Shown here: positions 1 through 5,444 of the stretch, one piece after another | Position numbering within the stretch: position 1 is the stretch's first letter | Layout: the number at the start of each line of letters is the position of its first letter | Translations under genes and position numbers: made by a program | Assembly: GCA_014061035.1 (NCBI GenBank) | Contig: JACGMN010000097.1 | Coordinates: 1 to 7,096, forward strand | Reading direction: 5' to 3' | Length of the DNA stretch: 7,096 nucleotides | Source: Candidatus Methanophagales archaeon | GTDB lineage: Archaea > Halobacteriota > Syntropharchaeia > Alkanophagales > Methanospirareceae | Notes under the pieces: model-generated | The model's database searches: none | Told to the model about the DNA's origin: nothing | What the model saw: only the letters and a program-made list of their open reading frames with translations

Positions 1-267
1 CGGCTTGAGAGCTGATTTCATCACCAGATCAACTTTTGTTCCTAATAAATCTGACAAATATTCTTCAAGCTCAACAAATTTTATTAGATCCATCTCGGCT
101 TTTGGATAAAATTCGATTAGAATATCAATATCACTGCTTTTTTTATCTTCATCCCTTACATAAGAGCCAAATATCCCAATTTCCTTAACACCAAATCTTT
201 TCTTAAGCTCTTTTTCATACTTTTTAAGAACAGCCTTTATTTCATCAAGTGATTTATCTGATATCAT
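1..267 (-). CDS. MntA-like minimal nucleotidyltransferase (MNT/KNTase fold), probable antitoxin of a HEPN/MNT pair; 3' end off the window
   Basis: The first 89 residues are present, from ATG at 267; the gene runs off the left edge. Residues 31-36 read GIFGSY, and G34-S35 are followed after exactly ten residues by D46-x-D48, the GSX10DXD signature of MntA-type nucleotidyltransferases. D80 in VDLV is a good candidate for the third metal-binding carboxylate. In this family the protein typically acts as antitoxin and adenylylates a HEPN (HepT) RNase encoded next to it; that partner would lie beyond position 1 and cannot be seen. An AAGGTG ribosome-binding site at 274-279 sits about six bases before the ATG and supports this start. 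By my count the segment is about 31% GC against about 50% in sampled stretches of hisS and eL19, which suggests acquisition by transfer. A stand-alone orphan nucleotidyltransferase is the alternative. Confidence 0.88.
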   Translation of the reverse strand, partial: MISDKSLDEIKAVLKKYEKELKKRFGVKEIGIFGSYVRDEDKKSSDIDILIEFYPKAEMDLIKFVELEEYLSDLLGTKVDLVMKSALKP

Positions 268-306
268 ATTTACACCTTGTTTTGTGATTCTATCTGAAAA
301 GTTAAC

Positions 307-397
307 ACAGAAGACAGAAATCAGAGAATAGAAAACAGAATTCTGACTTCTGTTCTCTGACTTCTGACATGTATCTTGTATCTTGTATCCTGTATCT
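307..397. repeat. Mosaic heptanucleotide array (13 units in 7-bp register), also an imperfect inverted repeat
   Basis: Thirteen consecutive 7-bp words stay in register: five of the type ACAGAAN (307-341), four of the type TCTGACT (342-369), then TGTATCT, TGTATCT, TGTATCC, TGTATCT (370-397). The first two word types are roughly reverse complements, so the block also forms an imperfect palindrome centred near 340.5, where CAGAATTCTG (336-345) is a perfect one and TCAGAGA (321-327) pairs with TCTCTGA (354-360). It fills most of the spacer between the hisS stop and the start of the nucleotidyltransferase gene, both on the minus strand. It has no spacers of CRISPR type and no coding potential that I can see. 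Confidence 0.85.
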
Positions 398-430
398 TCA
401 TCGTACCTATACAAATACCTAACTTCCACA

Positions 431-1858
431 TCACCCCTCAATCCTGAATTCCTCTCCAAACAGTGCCTCCAATCTCGCTACGCAATCGTCAACCGCTATC
501 CTCTCTTGCTCTCCGGTCTTAAGGTCTCTTAATGTCACCTTCCCCTGTCCCAACTCGTCCTTACCAATGAGCACAGCAAACAAATCCCCGCGAGCATTTG
601 CAGACTTGAGCTGAGCGCTCAAACTCCTGTTCATCAAATCTATCTGCGTTGGCGTCTGCTTATGCAGAGAATCCCTTAGCATAGACGTTATTCTTACCGC
701 CTCCCTCATAACCTCTTGAGCCTGGTCCCTCTCTCCAGCTCCAGCCCCAGCTCCCGCTCCCGCTCGTACCGATACTGGTACTGGTATAACCGTTACTCCC
801 CTTCTCTTCAGACTGTTCTCTTCTACACTGAATATCTCCACCAACCGGTCAAAACCAAAAGCAAACCCGGCAGTCGGGATTTCTTCGCCACCGAGCAGAG
901 CAGCCAGCCGGTAAGAACCACCACCGCAGATCTGATTCTGTGCACCTAACGCCCCCCCTATTTCGTATATCTCAAATACCAATCCCGTATAATAATTCAA
1001 CCCTCGTGCTATGCCTAAGTTTAACGTATAATCAACATTATAATAATCAAGAATCTTCTGCACCGTCTCCAGCTCCTTCACTACATCGGCACCACCATCA
1101 ATCAGGTTACGATCCTTAGCTGCTCTAAGAACATTCTTCCCCTTCAATTCGAGTAAAGCGAGCACATCGTCTCTCGATTCACTCTCCACCCCTATCCCGT
1201 CCATAAACTCGACCACTTCCTCCTGTTCTCCCTTGTCTATCAGCCGCATAACAGTATTTATCTCTTCTGCATCGAGATTCGCAGCTCGCAATCGCTCCCG
1301 CATTAGACCTACATGCCCGACCTGCAGCTCTGCTTTAACACCCAACGCCTTCAGGATACTAAAAGCGAGTGCAATGAGTTCTGCCTGCGCCTCCGGACTG
1401 TCCGAGCCTATTATCTCAGTACCAAACTGCCAGAACTCTCTATACCGCGCCTTCTGCGGCTCCTCGTACCTGAAACAATTGCCGAAATAATAAACCTTCG
1501 TTGGTCTCGGCACCATCTTCAGTTCGTTAACATACATCCTTATCACCGGAGCAGTCAATTCCGGTCTCAACGCTAAATGCCGTCCGCCCTTATCCCTGAA
1601 CTCATACATCTCCTTCAATATTGCCTCACCAGATTTCAATGTGAATAGTTCAGAGCGCTCAAACGTTGGCGTGCATATCTCTTCATAACCCCACCGTTCA
1701 GCGATCTCTCGCATCCGCTCCTCCATTATCCGCCTCTTTCTCATCTCCACCGGCAGAAAATCCCTCGTCCCTCGTGCTCTATCTACACCCTTCCCACCCT
1801 TCACGATTGTTCGCCTCACACTCCTTATATTTATATTTATATTCCTATTCCCATTCAT
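431..1858 (-). CDS. hisS: Histidyl-tRNA synthetase (class II aaRS)
   Basis: Cytosolic enzyme that charges tRNA-His with histidine using ATP. Class II landmarks, numbered from ATG 1858: motif 1 region 57-70 (GYEEICTPTFERSE), ALRPE at 96-100, motif 2 at 129-144 (FRYEEPQKARYREFWQ), the histidine-binding block RGLNYYTGLVFE at 285-296, CGGGSY at 311-316 and motif 3 GFAFGFDRL at 331-339. The anticodon-binding domain follows from about 354. 475 residues is longer than usual, owing to an N-terminal extension (about 1-26) and a PVPVSV-(AG)5 insert at 359-375 in the first loop of the anticodon-binding domain, both built of hexanucleotide repeats. Start is uncertain: ATG 1858 lacks a ribosome-binding site, whereas GTG at 1804 has GTGAGG upstream and leaves ten residues before RGTRDF, as family members usually have. 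Divergent from the DUF2117 gene. Confidence 0.96.
   Translation of the reverse strand: MNGNRNININIRSVRRTIVKGGKGVDRARGTRDFLPVEMRKRRIMEERMREIAERWGYEEICTPTFERSELFTLKSGEAILKEMYEFRDKGGRHLALRPELTAPVIRMYVNELKMVPRPTKVYYFGNCFRYEEPQKARYREFWQFGTEIIGSDSPEAQAELIALAFSILKALGVKAELQVGHVGLMRERLRAANLDAEEINTVMRLIDKGEQEEVVEFMDGIGVESESRDDVLALLELKGKNVLRAAKDRNLIDGGADVVKELETVQKILDYYNVDYTLNLGIARGLNYYTGLVFEIYEIGGALGAQNQICGGGSYRLAALLGGEEIPTAGFAFGFDRLVEIFSVEENSLKRRGVTVIPVPVSVRAGAGAGAGAGERDQAQEVMREAVRITSMLRDSLHKQTPTQIDLMNRSLSAQLKSANARGDLFAVLIGKDELGQGKVTLRDLKTGEQERIAVDDCVARLEALFGEEFRIEG
734..784 (-). repeat. In-frame hexanucleotide tracts in hisS encoding PVPVSV and (AG)5
   Basis: On the coding strand, CCAGTA-type hexamers (Pro-Val) are followed after one Arg codon by five GC(G/T)GG(A/G) hexamers (Ala-Gly). 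They encode residues 359-375 of the synthetase and lie between the first strand and the following helix of the anticodon-binding domain, a position where an insertion should be tolerated. The 6-bp period keeps the frame whatever the copy number. Confidence 0.85.
1826..1855 (-). repeat. AATATA hexanucleotide tract at the 5' end of hisS
   Basis: Five hexamers (AATGGG, AATAGG, then three AATATA) follow the ATG at 1858 and would encode NGNRNININI. If translation instead starts at GTG 1804, the same tract is A+T-rich promoter DNA: it offers TATA-like elements on the minus strand about 25 bases before a start point that would lie just ahead of that GTG. Both readings fit; the sequence does not decide between them. 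Confidence 0.75.
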
Positions 1859-1903
1859 ATTTCTTCTGTATCTTCAAACCGTTCACTTTTCATCTGTCTA
1901 ACC

Positions 1904-1960
1904 TCGAACCCTAAACCGTGAACCGTGAACTGTGAACCATGAACCCCTGAACCCCTGAAA
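1904..1960. repeat. TGAACC heptanucleotide array in the hisS/DUF2117 divergent spacer
   Basis: Six words in strict 7-bp register (TCGAACC, CTAAACC, GTGAACC, GTGAACT, GTGAACC, ATGAACC) are followed by two words at 8- and 7-bp spacing, and the array abuts the ATG of the plus-strand gene. A single TGTATCT lies nearby at 1867-1873. The array has the same word and the same plus-strand orientation as the block at 6816-6878. Confidence 0.88.
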
Positions 1961-3262
1961 ATGACCCCTTTAGGCCTGCTCATTCATGGACCAGAAGTGA
2001 TAGACGACGGTGAAGCAGAGGAAGCGATCGAGACGTTGAAGGAAGCAGGCTTTGCGGTAGAAGTTGCTTTAGCCGGTATATCCGGTAAAACCGCGGTTAT
2101 CGACGCTGGCATGCAGCACATAATAGATATAAGCAAGGATAGGAGACCATCTGAAACGATCGACTATTTCTTAAACCGAGGAATAGATTTTATCGTTTTA
2201 ATAAACCATGCGAAGACCGAAGATAGTGGTATTGCACTTGCTCAAGGCATATTACGGAATTTCTTGCTGAAAAGAGGTCTGCCTCTGCCACTAAAAGAGA
2301 CTCTGACATTTTCATTTCTCCAATTAGAATACAGCAGCAGGATAATTATCCGGTGGTTTGTAAAGCACGGTGATGATGAGATATACGGCAAGATAATAGG
2401 CGTTTTCAATGAGCTTATAGAAAAAGTACCGGCGAAGCAGAAGCTTGAATTTGAATCACGATGCAGAAAAGAACGAGATTTCGTCTACAGAGAACTAAAG
2501 TGCGTACAACCTGGAGAGAAGATCGTTGTAGACGGTGTTGTTGTTGGCACAGTCTCGGACGAAACCAAAAATAATAGTGTTACGCTCGTTGCAAAAGAAG
2601 GAAACCTTTTAAGGATCGTTGGTGGTGTAATGATAAAACATAACCTTGAGAAATTACCGCCTCTGGATCTGGAGAAAGAAATGATAAAAACTGCCCGTGT
2701 GATCCGGCGGACGGAACCGGGGAGGCGGGTTGAACGAGCGGAGATGCTGTATCCCGATACGACGGGAAAAAAGAAGATAGCATGTCTTTTCTACACTGTA
2801 GAGACTCTTTTTCCGGCGGTTGTGAGAGCAGATACAGATACAGATACAGATCCAGACACTGGGGTCGTAGTTGCGGTAACTATAGGAGACGATACGACAG
2901 CCATTGCCGGAGACATACTGAAAAGGCTCGGAATTCGCATGATCGGTATTACAGATGGTGATGCAGACGGGTTGATAACCGGGATAGAAACCGGGTCTTT
3001 AAATGAATACGCCAAATTTCTACCCCACAAGTCATTTATAATACGCGTGACTGCTGGAAAAGACGATCTCATCGGAGAAATGGTAAAACAGGTTATTTTC
3101 AACGGGCGCTATGAGCTCGAACTGCACGAAGACCTTGAGACAGAGTTCGCGGAATTGAAACGCCGCATACTCGCGCTGGCTAAGGATGATATTCTCGGCG
3201 TCCTGGACTCTTCAAACACTAAAATACAGATAAATACAGATAATATCACAACAGAATTCTGA
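1961..3262 (+). CDS. DUF2117 (COG4031) family protein, function unknown
   Basis: 433 residues. The N-terminus LLIHGPEVIDDG (6-17), the GISGKTAVIDAG stretch (39-50), IIDISKDRRPSET (54-66) and the C-terminal IGDDTTAIAGDIL (308-320) with GITDGDADG (329-337) match my memory of DUF2117, a soluble family known mainly from methanogens and related archaea. No signal peptide or membrane segment is visible. The acidic DGDAD motif in an alternating strand/helix context suggests a metal- or nucleotide-binding fold; that is inference. An Asp-Thr run (291-300) encoded by GATACA repeats is inserted just before the conserved C-terminal block. The start at ATG 1961 agrees with the family N-terminus and an in-frame TGA lies at 1940; there is no ribosome-binding site, only a heptamer array. 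The last 13 or so residues look repeat-derived. Convergent with uL30, 25 bp apart. Confidence 0.82.
   Translation: MTPLGLLIHGPEVIDDGEAEEAIETLKEAGFAVEVALAGISGKTAVIDAGMQHIIDISKDRRPSETIDYFLNRGIDFIVLINHAKTEDSGIALAQGILRNFLLKRGLPLPLKETLTFSFLQLEYSSRIIIRWFVKHGDDEIYGKIIGVFNELIEKVPAKQKLEFESRCRKERDFVYRELKCVQPGEKIVVDGVVVGTVSDETKNNSVTLVAKEGNLLRIVGGVMIKHNLEKLPPLDLEKEMIKTARVIRRTEPGRRVERAEMLYPDTTGKKKIACLFYTVETLFPAVVRADTDTDTDPDTGVVVAVTIGDDTTAIAGDILKRLGIRMIGITDGDADGLITGIETGSLNEYAKFLPHKSFIIRVTAGKDDLIGEMVKQVIFNGRYELELHEDLETEFAELKRRILALAKDDILGVLDSSNTKIQINTDNITTEF
2831..2860 (+). repeat. GATACA hexanucleotide tract encoding DTDTDTDPDT
   Basis: Three exact GATACA units followed by GATCCA and GACACT encode residues 291-300 of the DUF2117 protein. 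The word GATACA is the core of the 7-bp words AGATACA and GGATACA (reverse complements of TGTATCT and TGTATCC) found in non-coding DNA at 370-397 and at the larA 3' end at 5482-5495. Confidence 0.9.
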
Positions 3263-3263
3263 C
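3222..3263 (+). repeat. Repeat-derived 3' end of the DUF2117 gene
   Basis: AAATACAGAT occurs twice in tandem (3222-3231, 3232-3241). Ten bases further, ACAGAATTCTGAC (3251-3263) is an exact 13-bp copy of 335-347 in the spacer array near the left end and supplies the last codons and the TGA stop. The encoded tail KIQINTDNITTEF is low in complexity and does not resemble the rest of the protein. Confidence 0.65.
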
Positions 3264-3287
3264 CCTTGAGTTTAAATAGACTTCCAC

Positions 3288-3755
3288 TTACCGCATCTTA
3301 TGTAGCAACGCGTTTATCCCATCGCTGTGATAGCCGAGTTCGCCACCTCTTTTAACACTACGTTTAATACCTTTATGTCCTTTTCTTGGCGGATGAAGCC
3401 GGAAAACTGGTTTGATTTTATACTTCATCAAATCTCGCATCTTCTGCTCGCCGCTATACAGAGCTTGAGTAAGCGCCTTCAAAGACTCAAAATCCGTCTT
3501 ATCCCTTAAATACTCTTCACTTAACTTATCTCCGCCTTCTAACCTTCCTCTCTTCTCTAACAAAGCCGCAAGCGACTCCTCAGATATCTCGCCCCACGCC
3601 ACGTAATCCTTAACTTTTTGTAACATTCCTTTGTAATATGCGTTCTCTTCTACGACTACACAGTGGTTTACACGATGTAACCGAAGAAGTTCTAACGTAT
3701 ACTTTATCGCAGGCTTTAGGTCTGCACTGCCCCTGAGTCTTATGATTGCGTACAT
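3288..3755 (-). CDS. rpl30: 50S ribosomal protein uL30 (archaeal L30)
   Basis: 155 residues, the usual length for archaeal uL30, which is roughly twice the bacterial form. MYAIIRLRG at the N-terminus, the helix with LELLRLHRVNHCVVV (21-35), YKGMLQKVKDYVAWGEI (41-57) and the basic C-terminal block FRLHPPRKGHKGIKRSVKRGGELGYH (118-143) are all characteristic. It binds 23S rRNA in the large subunit. The ATG lies 16 bp inside the 3' end of uS5 and has no clear ribosome-binding site, so translation is probably coupled to uS5. It is the last gene of the block: uL15 and secY, which usually follow in archaea, are missing and the convergent DUF2117 gene begins 25 bp away. No T-rich terminator is evident in that gap. 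Confidence 0.97.
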   Translation of the reverse strand: MYAIIRLRGSADLKPAIKYTLELLRLHRVNHCVVVEENAYYKGMLQKVKDYVAWGEISEESLAALLEKRGRLEGGDKLSEEYLRDKTDFESLKALTQALYSGEQKMRDLMKYKIKPVFRLHPPRKGHKGIKRSVKRGGELGYHSDGINALLHKMR

Positions 3756-4384
3756 TTTATTAAAGATATCTTCTGTAAAGCGTTAAATGTTGCAAATGCC
3801 TGGTTAAATGTTGTTCTGGTTTGTCCCTTACTCTGAGCCCATATATCCTTAACGCCAGAGAAGGCTAAGACACGCTTCGGGATGTCCCCGGCAGCAAGAC
3901 CAATACCTTTAGGAGCGGGTTTTAACGTTATCTCCACGCTACCAGATTTCCCTATTACTCTAAACGGAAGCGAATGTGTTCCTTCGCAGTTGCATTCCCA
4001 TGAGCCACAACCCCGCTTAATATGTGTCAGACCCACTTTAGCATCTCTTACCGCCTTTTCAATCCCTGTACGGACCAGTGCGTCCTTACCCAACCCTATA
4101 CCTATATAACCGTCCTTATTACCGACAATAACACAAACTCTAAACTTTACACGCCGCCCAGAATCGGTCATTCTCTGAACAAGATTGATGTCCAAAACTT
4201 CCTCACTAAGTTCCGGAAGGAGAACGTCTACAATTTGATGTTCTCGTAAAGGATATTTGGACTGAATAGCCTCATCTAAACTTGTTATCTCTCCACTTTG
4301 CACCAGCGTCCCTAACCGTGTTAATGGCTCCCAACTATCTAAACTCCGCCGTTTCTCGTCCTCTTTGTGTCTCCCCCCCCTCAA
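3740..4384 (-). CDS. rps5: 30S ribosomal protein uS5 (archaeal S5)
   Basis: 214 residues. WEPLTRLGTLVQSGEITSLDEA (18-39) is the archaeal N-terminal signature. The double-stranded-RNA-binding-like S5 domain spans about 62-128 (VGNKDGYIGIGLGKDA at 87-102), followed by GCGSWECNC (125-133), PFRVIGKSGSVEITLKPAPKGIGLAAGD and the C-terminal KGQTRTTFNQAFATFNAL. It binds 16S rRNA helices and contributes to decoding accuracy. The start is a TTG overlapping the uL18 stop (TTGA); no ATG lies near the conserved N-terminus. A GAGGAGG ribosome-binding site at 4398-4404 ends 13 bases before this TTG, the same spacing as for uL18, which supports the choice. Codons 2-4 form a run of eight G (eight C on the plus strand, 4373-4380), a spot prone to slippage or sequencing error. 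Confidence 0.96.
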   Translation of the reverse strand: MRGGRHKEDEKRRSLDSWEPLTRLGTLVQSGEITSLDEAIQSKYPLREHQIVDVLLPELSEEVLDINLVQRMTDSGRRVKFRVCVIVGNKDGYIGIGLGKDALVRTGIEKAVRDAKVGLTHIKRGCGSWECNCEGTHSLPFRVIGKSGSVEITLKPAPKGIGLAAGDIPKRVLAFSGVKDIWAQSKGQTRTTFNQAFATFNALQKISLIKCTQS

Positions 4385-4974
4385 TCTGTTGTAGACACCT
4401 CCTCTATCTCTATCTCTATCTCTCTCCCTATCTCCATCTCCATCTCCTTACCACTCAATATCTTATCTTTTACGCTATTGAACATATCAACAAAAGAAGG
4501 TTTTTGTAGGAATGTAGCGATATGATCACCACAGATACGCTCGGTGGATGGGAAAACCGCCGGGTCGTGTGGGATCATCAACCCGCTATCCAGAGCGCCT
4601 TTTAAAGCAGCATAAACATTAGAAGAATGAACCGGTGTATGTAACCCTATATCAAGAATTGCATCGTCAAACCCCGCTTCTTTTACCTTTTTCCCAAATA
4701 ACAGTCCTGTTAGGTAAGCGGCCGGACAGTTACATTTTCCGCCGTCATATCCAAGACTCGACAGTTCAGATGAGATAGCAGCAACAAGGGTATTATCCCC
4801 AAACTTATCTGCAGATACCAATTGCATTCTGATGTATCTGTTGCTTTTTCTTACCACAACGCGGTGCTTTCTACCGAACAGCAACCTCAATCTACTCCGG
4901 TAGTCGGTCTTACCTTCTCGCCTTCTTCTAAATGGGACACGATAGGTAGGGCCACTACTTTTAGCTTTTCTCAT
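4381..4974 (-). CDS. rpl18: 50S ribosomal protein uL18 (archaeal L18)
   Basis: 197 residues, long for the family. It partners 5S rRNA in the central protuberance of the large subunit. The N-terminal GPTYRVPFRRRREGKTDYRSRLRLL (8-32), VVRKSNRYIRMQLV (40-53), GGKCNCPAAYLTGLLFGKKV (78-97) and DIGLHTPVHSSNVYAALKGALD (108-129) are typical of archaeal uL18, ending with FPSTERICGDHI (141-152). The tail 177-192 is a run of alternating Glu with Ile/Met encoded by hexanucleotide repeats; it lies beyond the conserved core and would add a strongly acidic extension to a basic protein. ATG 4974 follows the eL19 stop by five bases and has GAGGAGG at 4988-4994, 13 bases upstream. The stop overlaps the uS5 TTG. 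Confidence 0.97.
   Translation of the reverse strand: MRKAKSSGPTYRVPFRRRREGKTDYRSRLRLLFGRKHRVVVRKSNRYIRMQLVSADKFGDNTLVAAISSELSSLGYDGGKCNCPAAYLTGLLFGKKVKEAGFDDAILDIGLHTPVHSSNVYAALKGALDSGLMIPHDPAVFPSTERICGDHIATFLQKPSFVDMFNSVKDKILSGKEMEMEIGREIEIEIEEVSTTD
4398..4404 (-). promoter_or_regulatory. Ribosome-binding site of uS5, supporting a TTG start
   Basis: GAGGAGG on the minus strand lies in the last uL18 codons, 13 bases before the TTG at 4384. The identical heptamer with an identical 13-base gap precedes the ATG of uL18, so the spacing appears to be acceptable in this genome. Confidence 0.65.
4399..4446 (-). repeat. GAGATA-type hexanucleotide tract encoding the acidic uL18 tail
   Basis: On the plus strand the tract reads as CCATCT hexamers followed by TATCTC hexamers with two imperfect units between them. 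It encodes EMEMEIGREIEIEIEE (uL18 177-192). The core TATCT is shared with the 7-bp word TATCTTG in the spacer array at 370-397, here with one spacer base instead of two. Confidence 0.88.
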
Positions 4975-4979
4975 CTATT

Positions 4980-5444
4980 TTATTTAGCCTCCTCTCTTAT
5001 CAGTAACCTATGAGCATCTATGTAAGTGTTCAAATGTGCTATAGATCTGAAAGTTCCGCCATTCGCTTTATTATATAACTTCCTGTAGGTTGTTTTATCT
5101 ATATACCCATCATCACGAAGTGTTTTTAATCTGCGGCGTAAAGCACGAATCTTAGTTATCCACTCTCTTTTTCTGTTCGAGCGGGCGCCTTTAGCGCCTT
5201 TTCTGGACCCCATACCTTTTCTTCGCCCTAATGCTTTTTGTTCTGCTACCACTCGCGCTCTGCCTCTGCTAACACCTTTTACAGGTTTCTTCGTTATTGT
5301 GCCTTCTTCAACCCGCTCACGAATATCGTCTCGTGTTATTGTTCCTGCTACATCGTCAGCCGCATTAGGGTCGATCCATACCCGTCCTTCGCCGACTTTC
5401 AGTACGTGTGCTGCTATCCTCTTCTGCTTTGCAAGATTTGCCAT
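4980..5444 (-). CDS. rpl19e: 50S ribosomal protein eL19 (archaeal/eukaryotic L19e)
   Basis: 154 residues, normal length. NLAKQKRIAAHVLKVGEGRVWIDPN (3-27) is the family hallmark, followed by the DIRERVEEGTI helix (40-50), the very basic linker with GRRKGMGSRKGAKGAR (73-88) and the helical C-terminal half with ALRRRLKTLRDDGYIDKTTYRKLYNKANGGTFRS (101-134). It sits in the large subunit near the inter-subunit bridges. The ATG agrees with the family N-terminus but has no ribosome-binding site and lies 80 bp inside the larA-like reading frame. A TATA-like element about 30 bases upstream (5470-5479) would yield a nearly leaderless message. In most archaea eL32 precedes this gene; here the larA-like gene does. 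Confidence 0.97.
   Translation of the reverse strand: MANLAKQKRIAAHVLKVGEGRVWIDPNAADDVAGTITRDDIRERVEEGTITKKPVKGVSRGRARVVAEQKALGRRKGMGSRKGAKGARSNRKREWITKIRALRRRLKTLRDDGYIDKTTYRKLYNKANGGTFRSIAHLNTYIDAHRLLIREEAK

Noticed and set aside
307..397. CRISPR array
   Set aside because: Repeat units are only 7 bp, contiguous and without unique spacers; no cas genes in the window.
716..1914. Plus-strand open frames across hisS (for example 716-949, 1233-1490, 1313-1576, 1666-1914)
   Set aside because: Antisense shadows of a strongly conserved gene; no recognisable protein features and no ribosome-binding sites of note.
2580..3102. Minus-strand open frames across the DUF2117 gene
   Set aside because: Antisense to a conserved family; Ser/Val-rich composition comes from the repeat tract and codon bias.
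3263..3287. Transcription terminator between DUF2117 and uL30
   Set aside because: No T-run or stable hairpin is visible in the 25-bp convergent gap on either strand.
5365..5444. The larA C-terminal 27 or so residues as a genuine domain
   Set aside because: They are eL19 coding sequence read in another frame; composition is that of a shadow frame and eL19 is certain.
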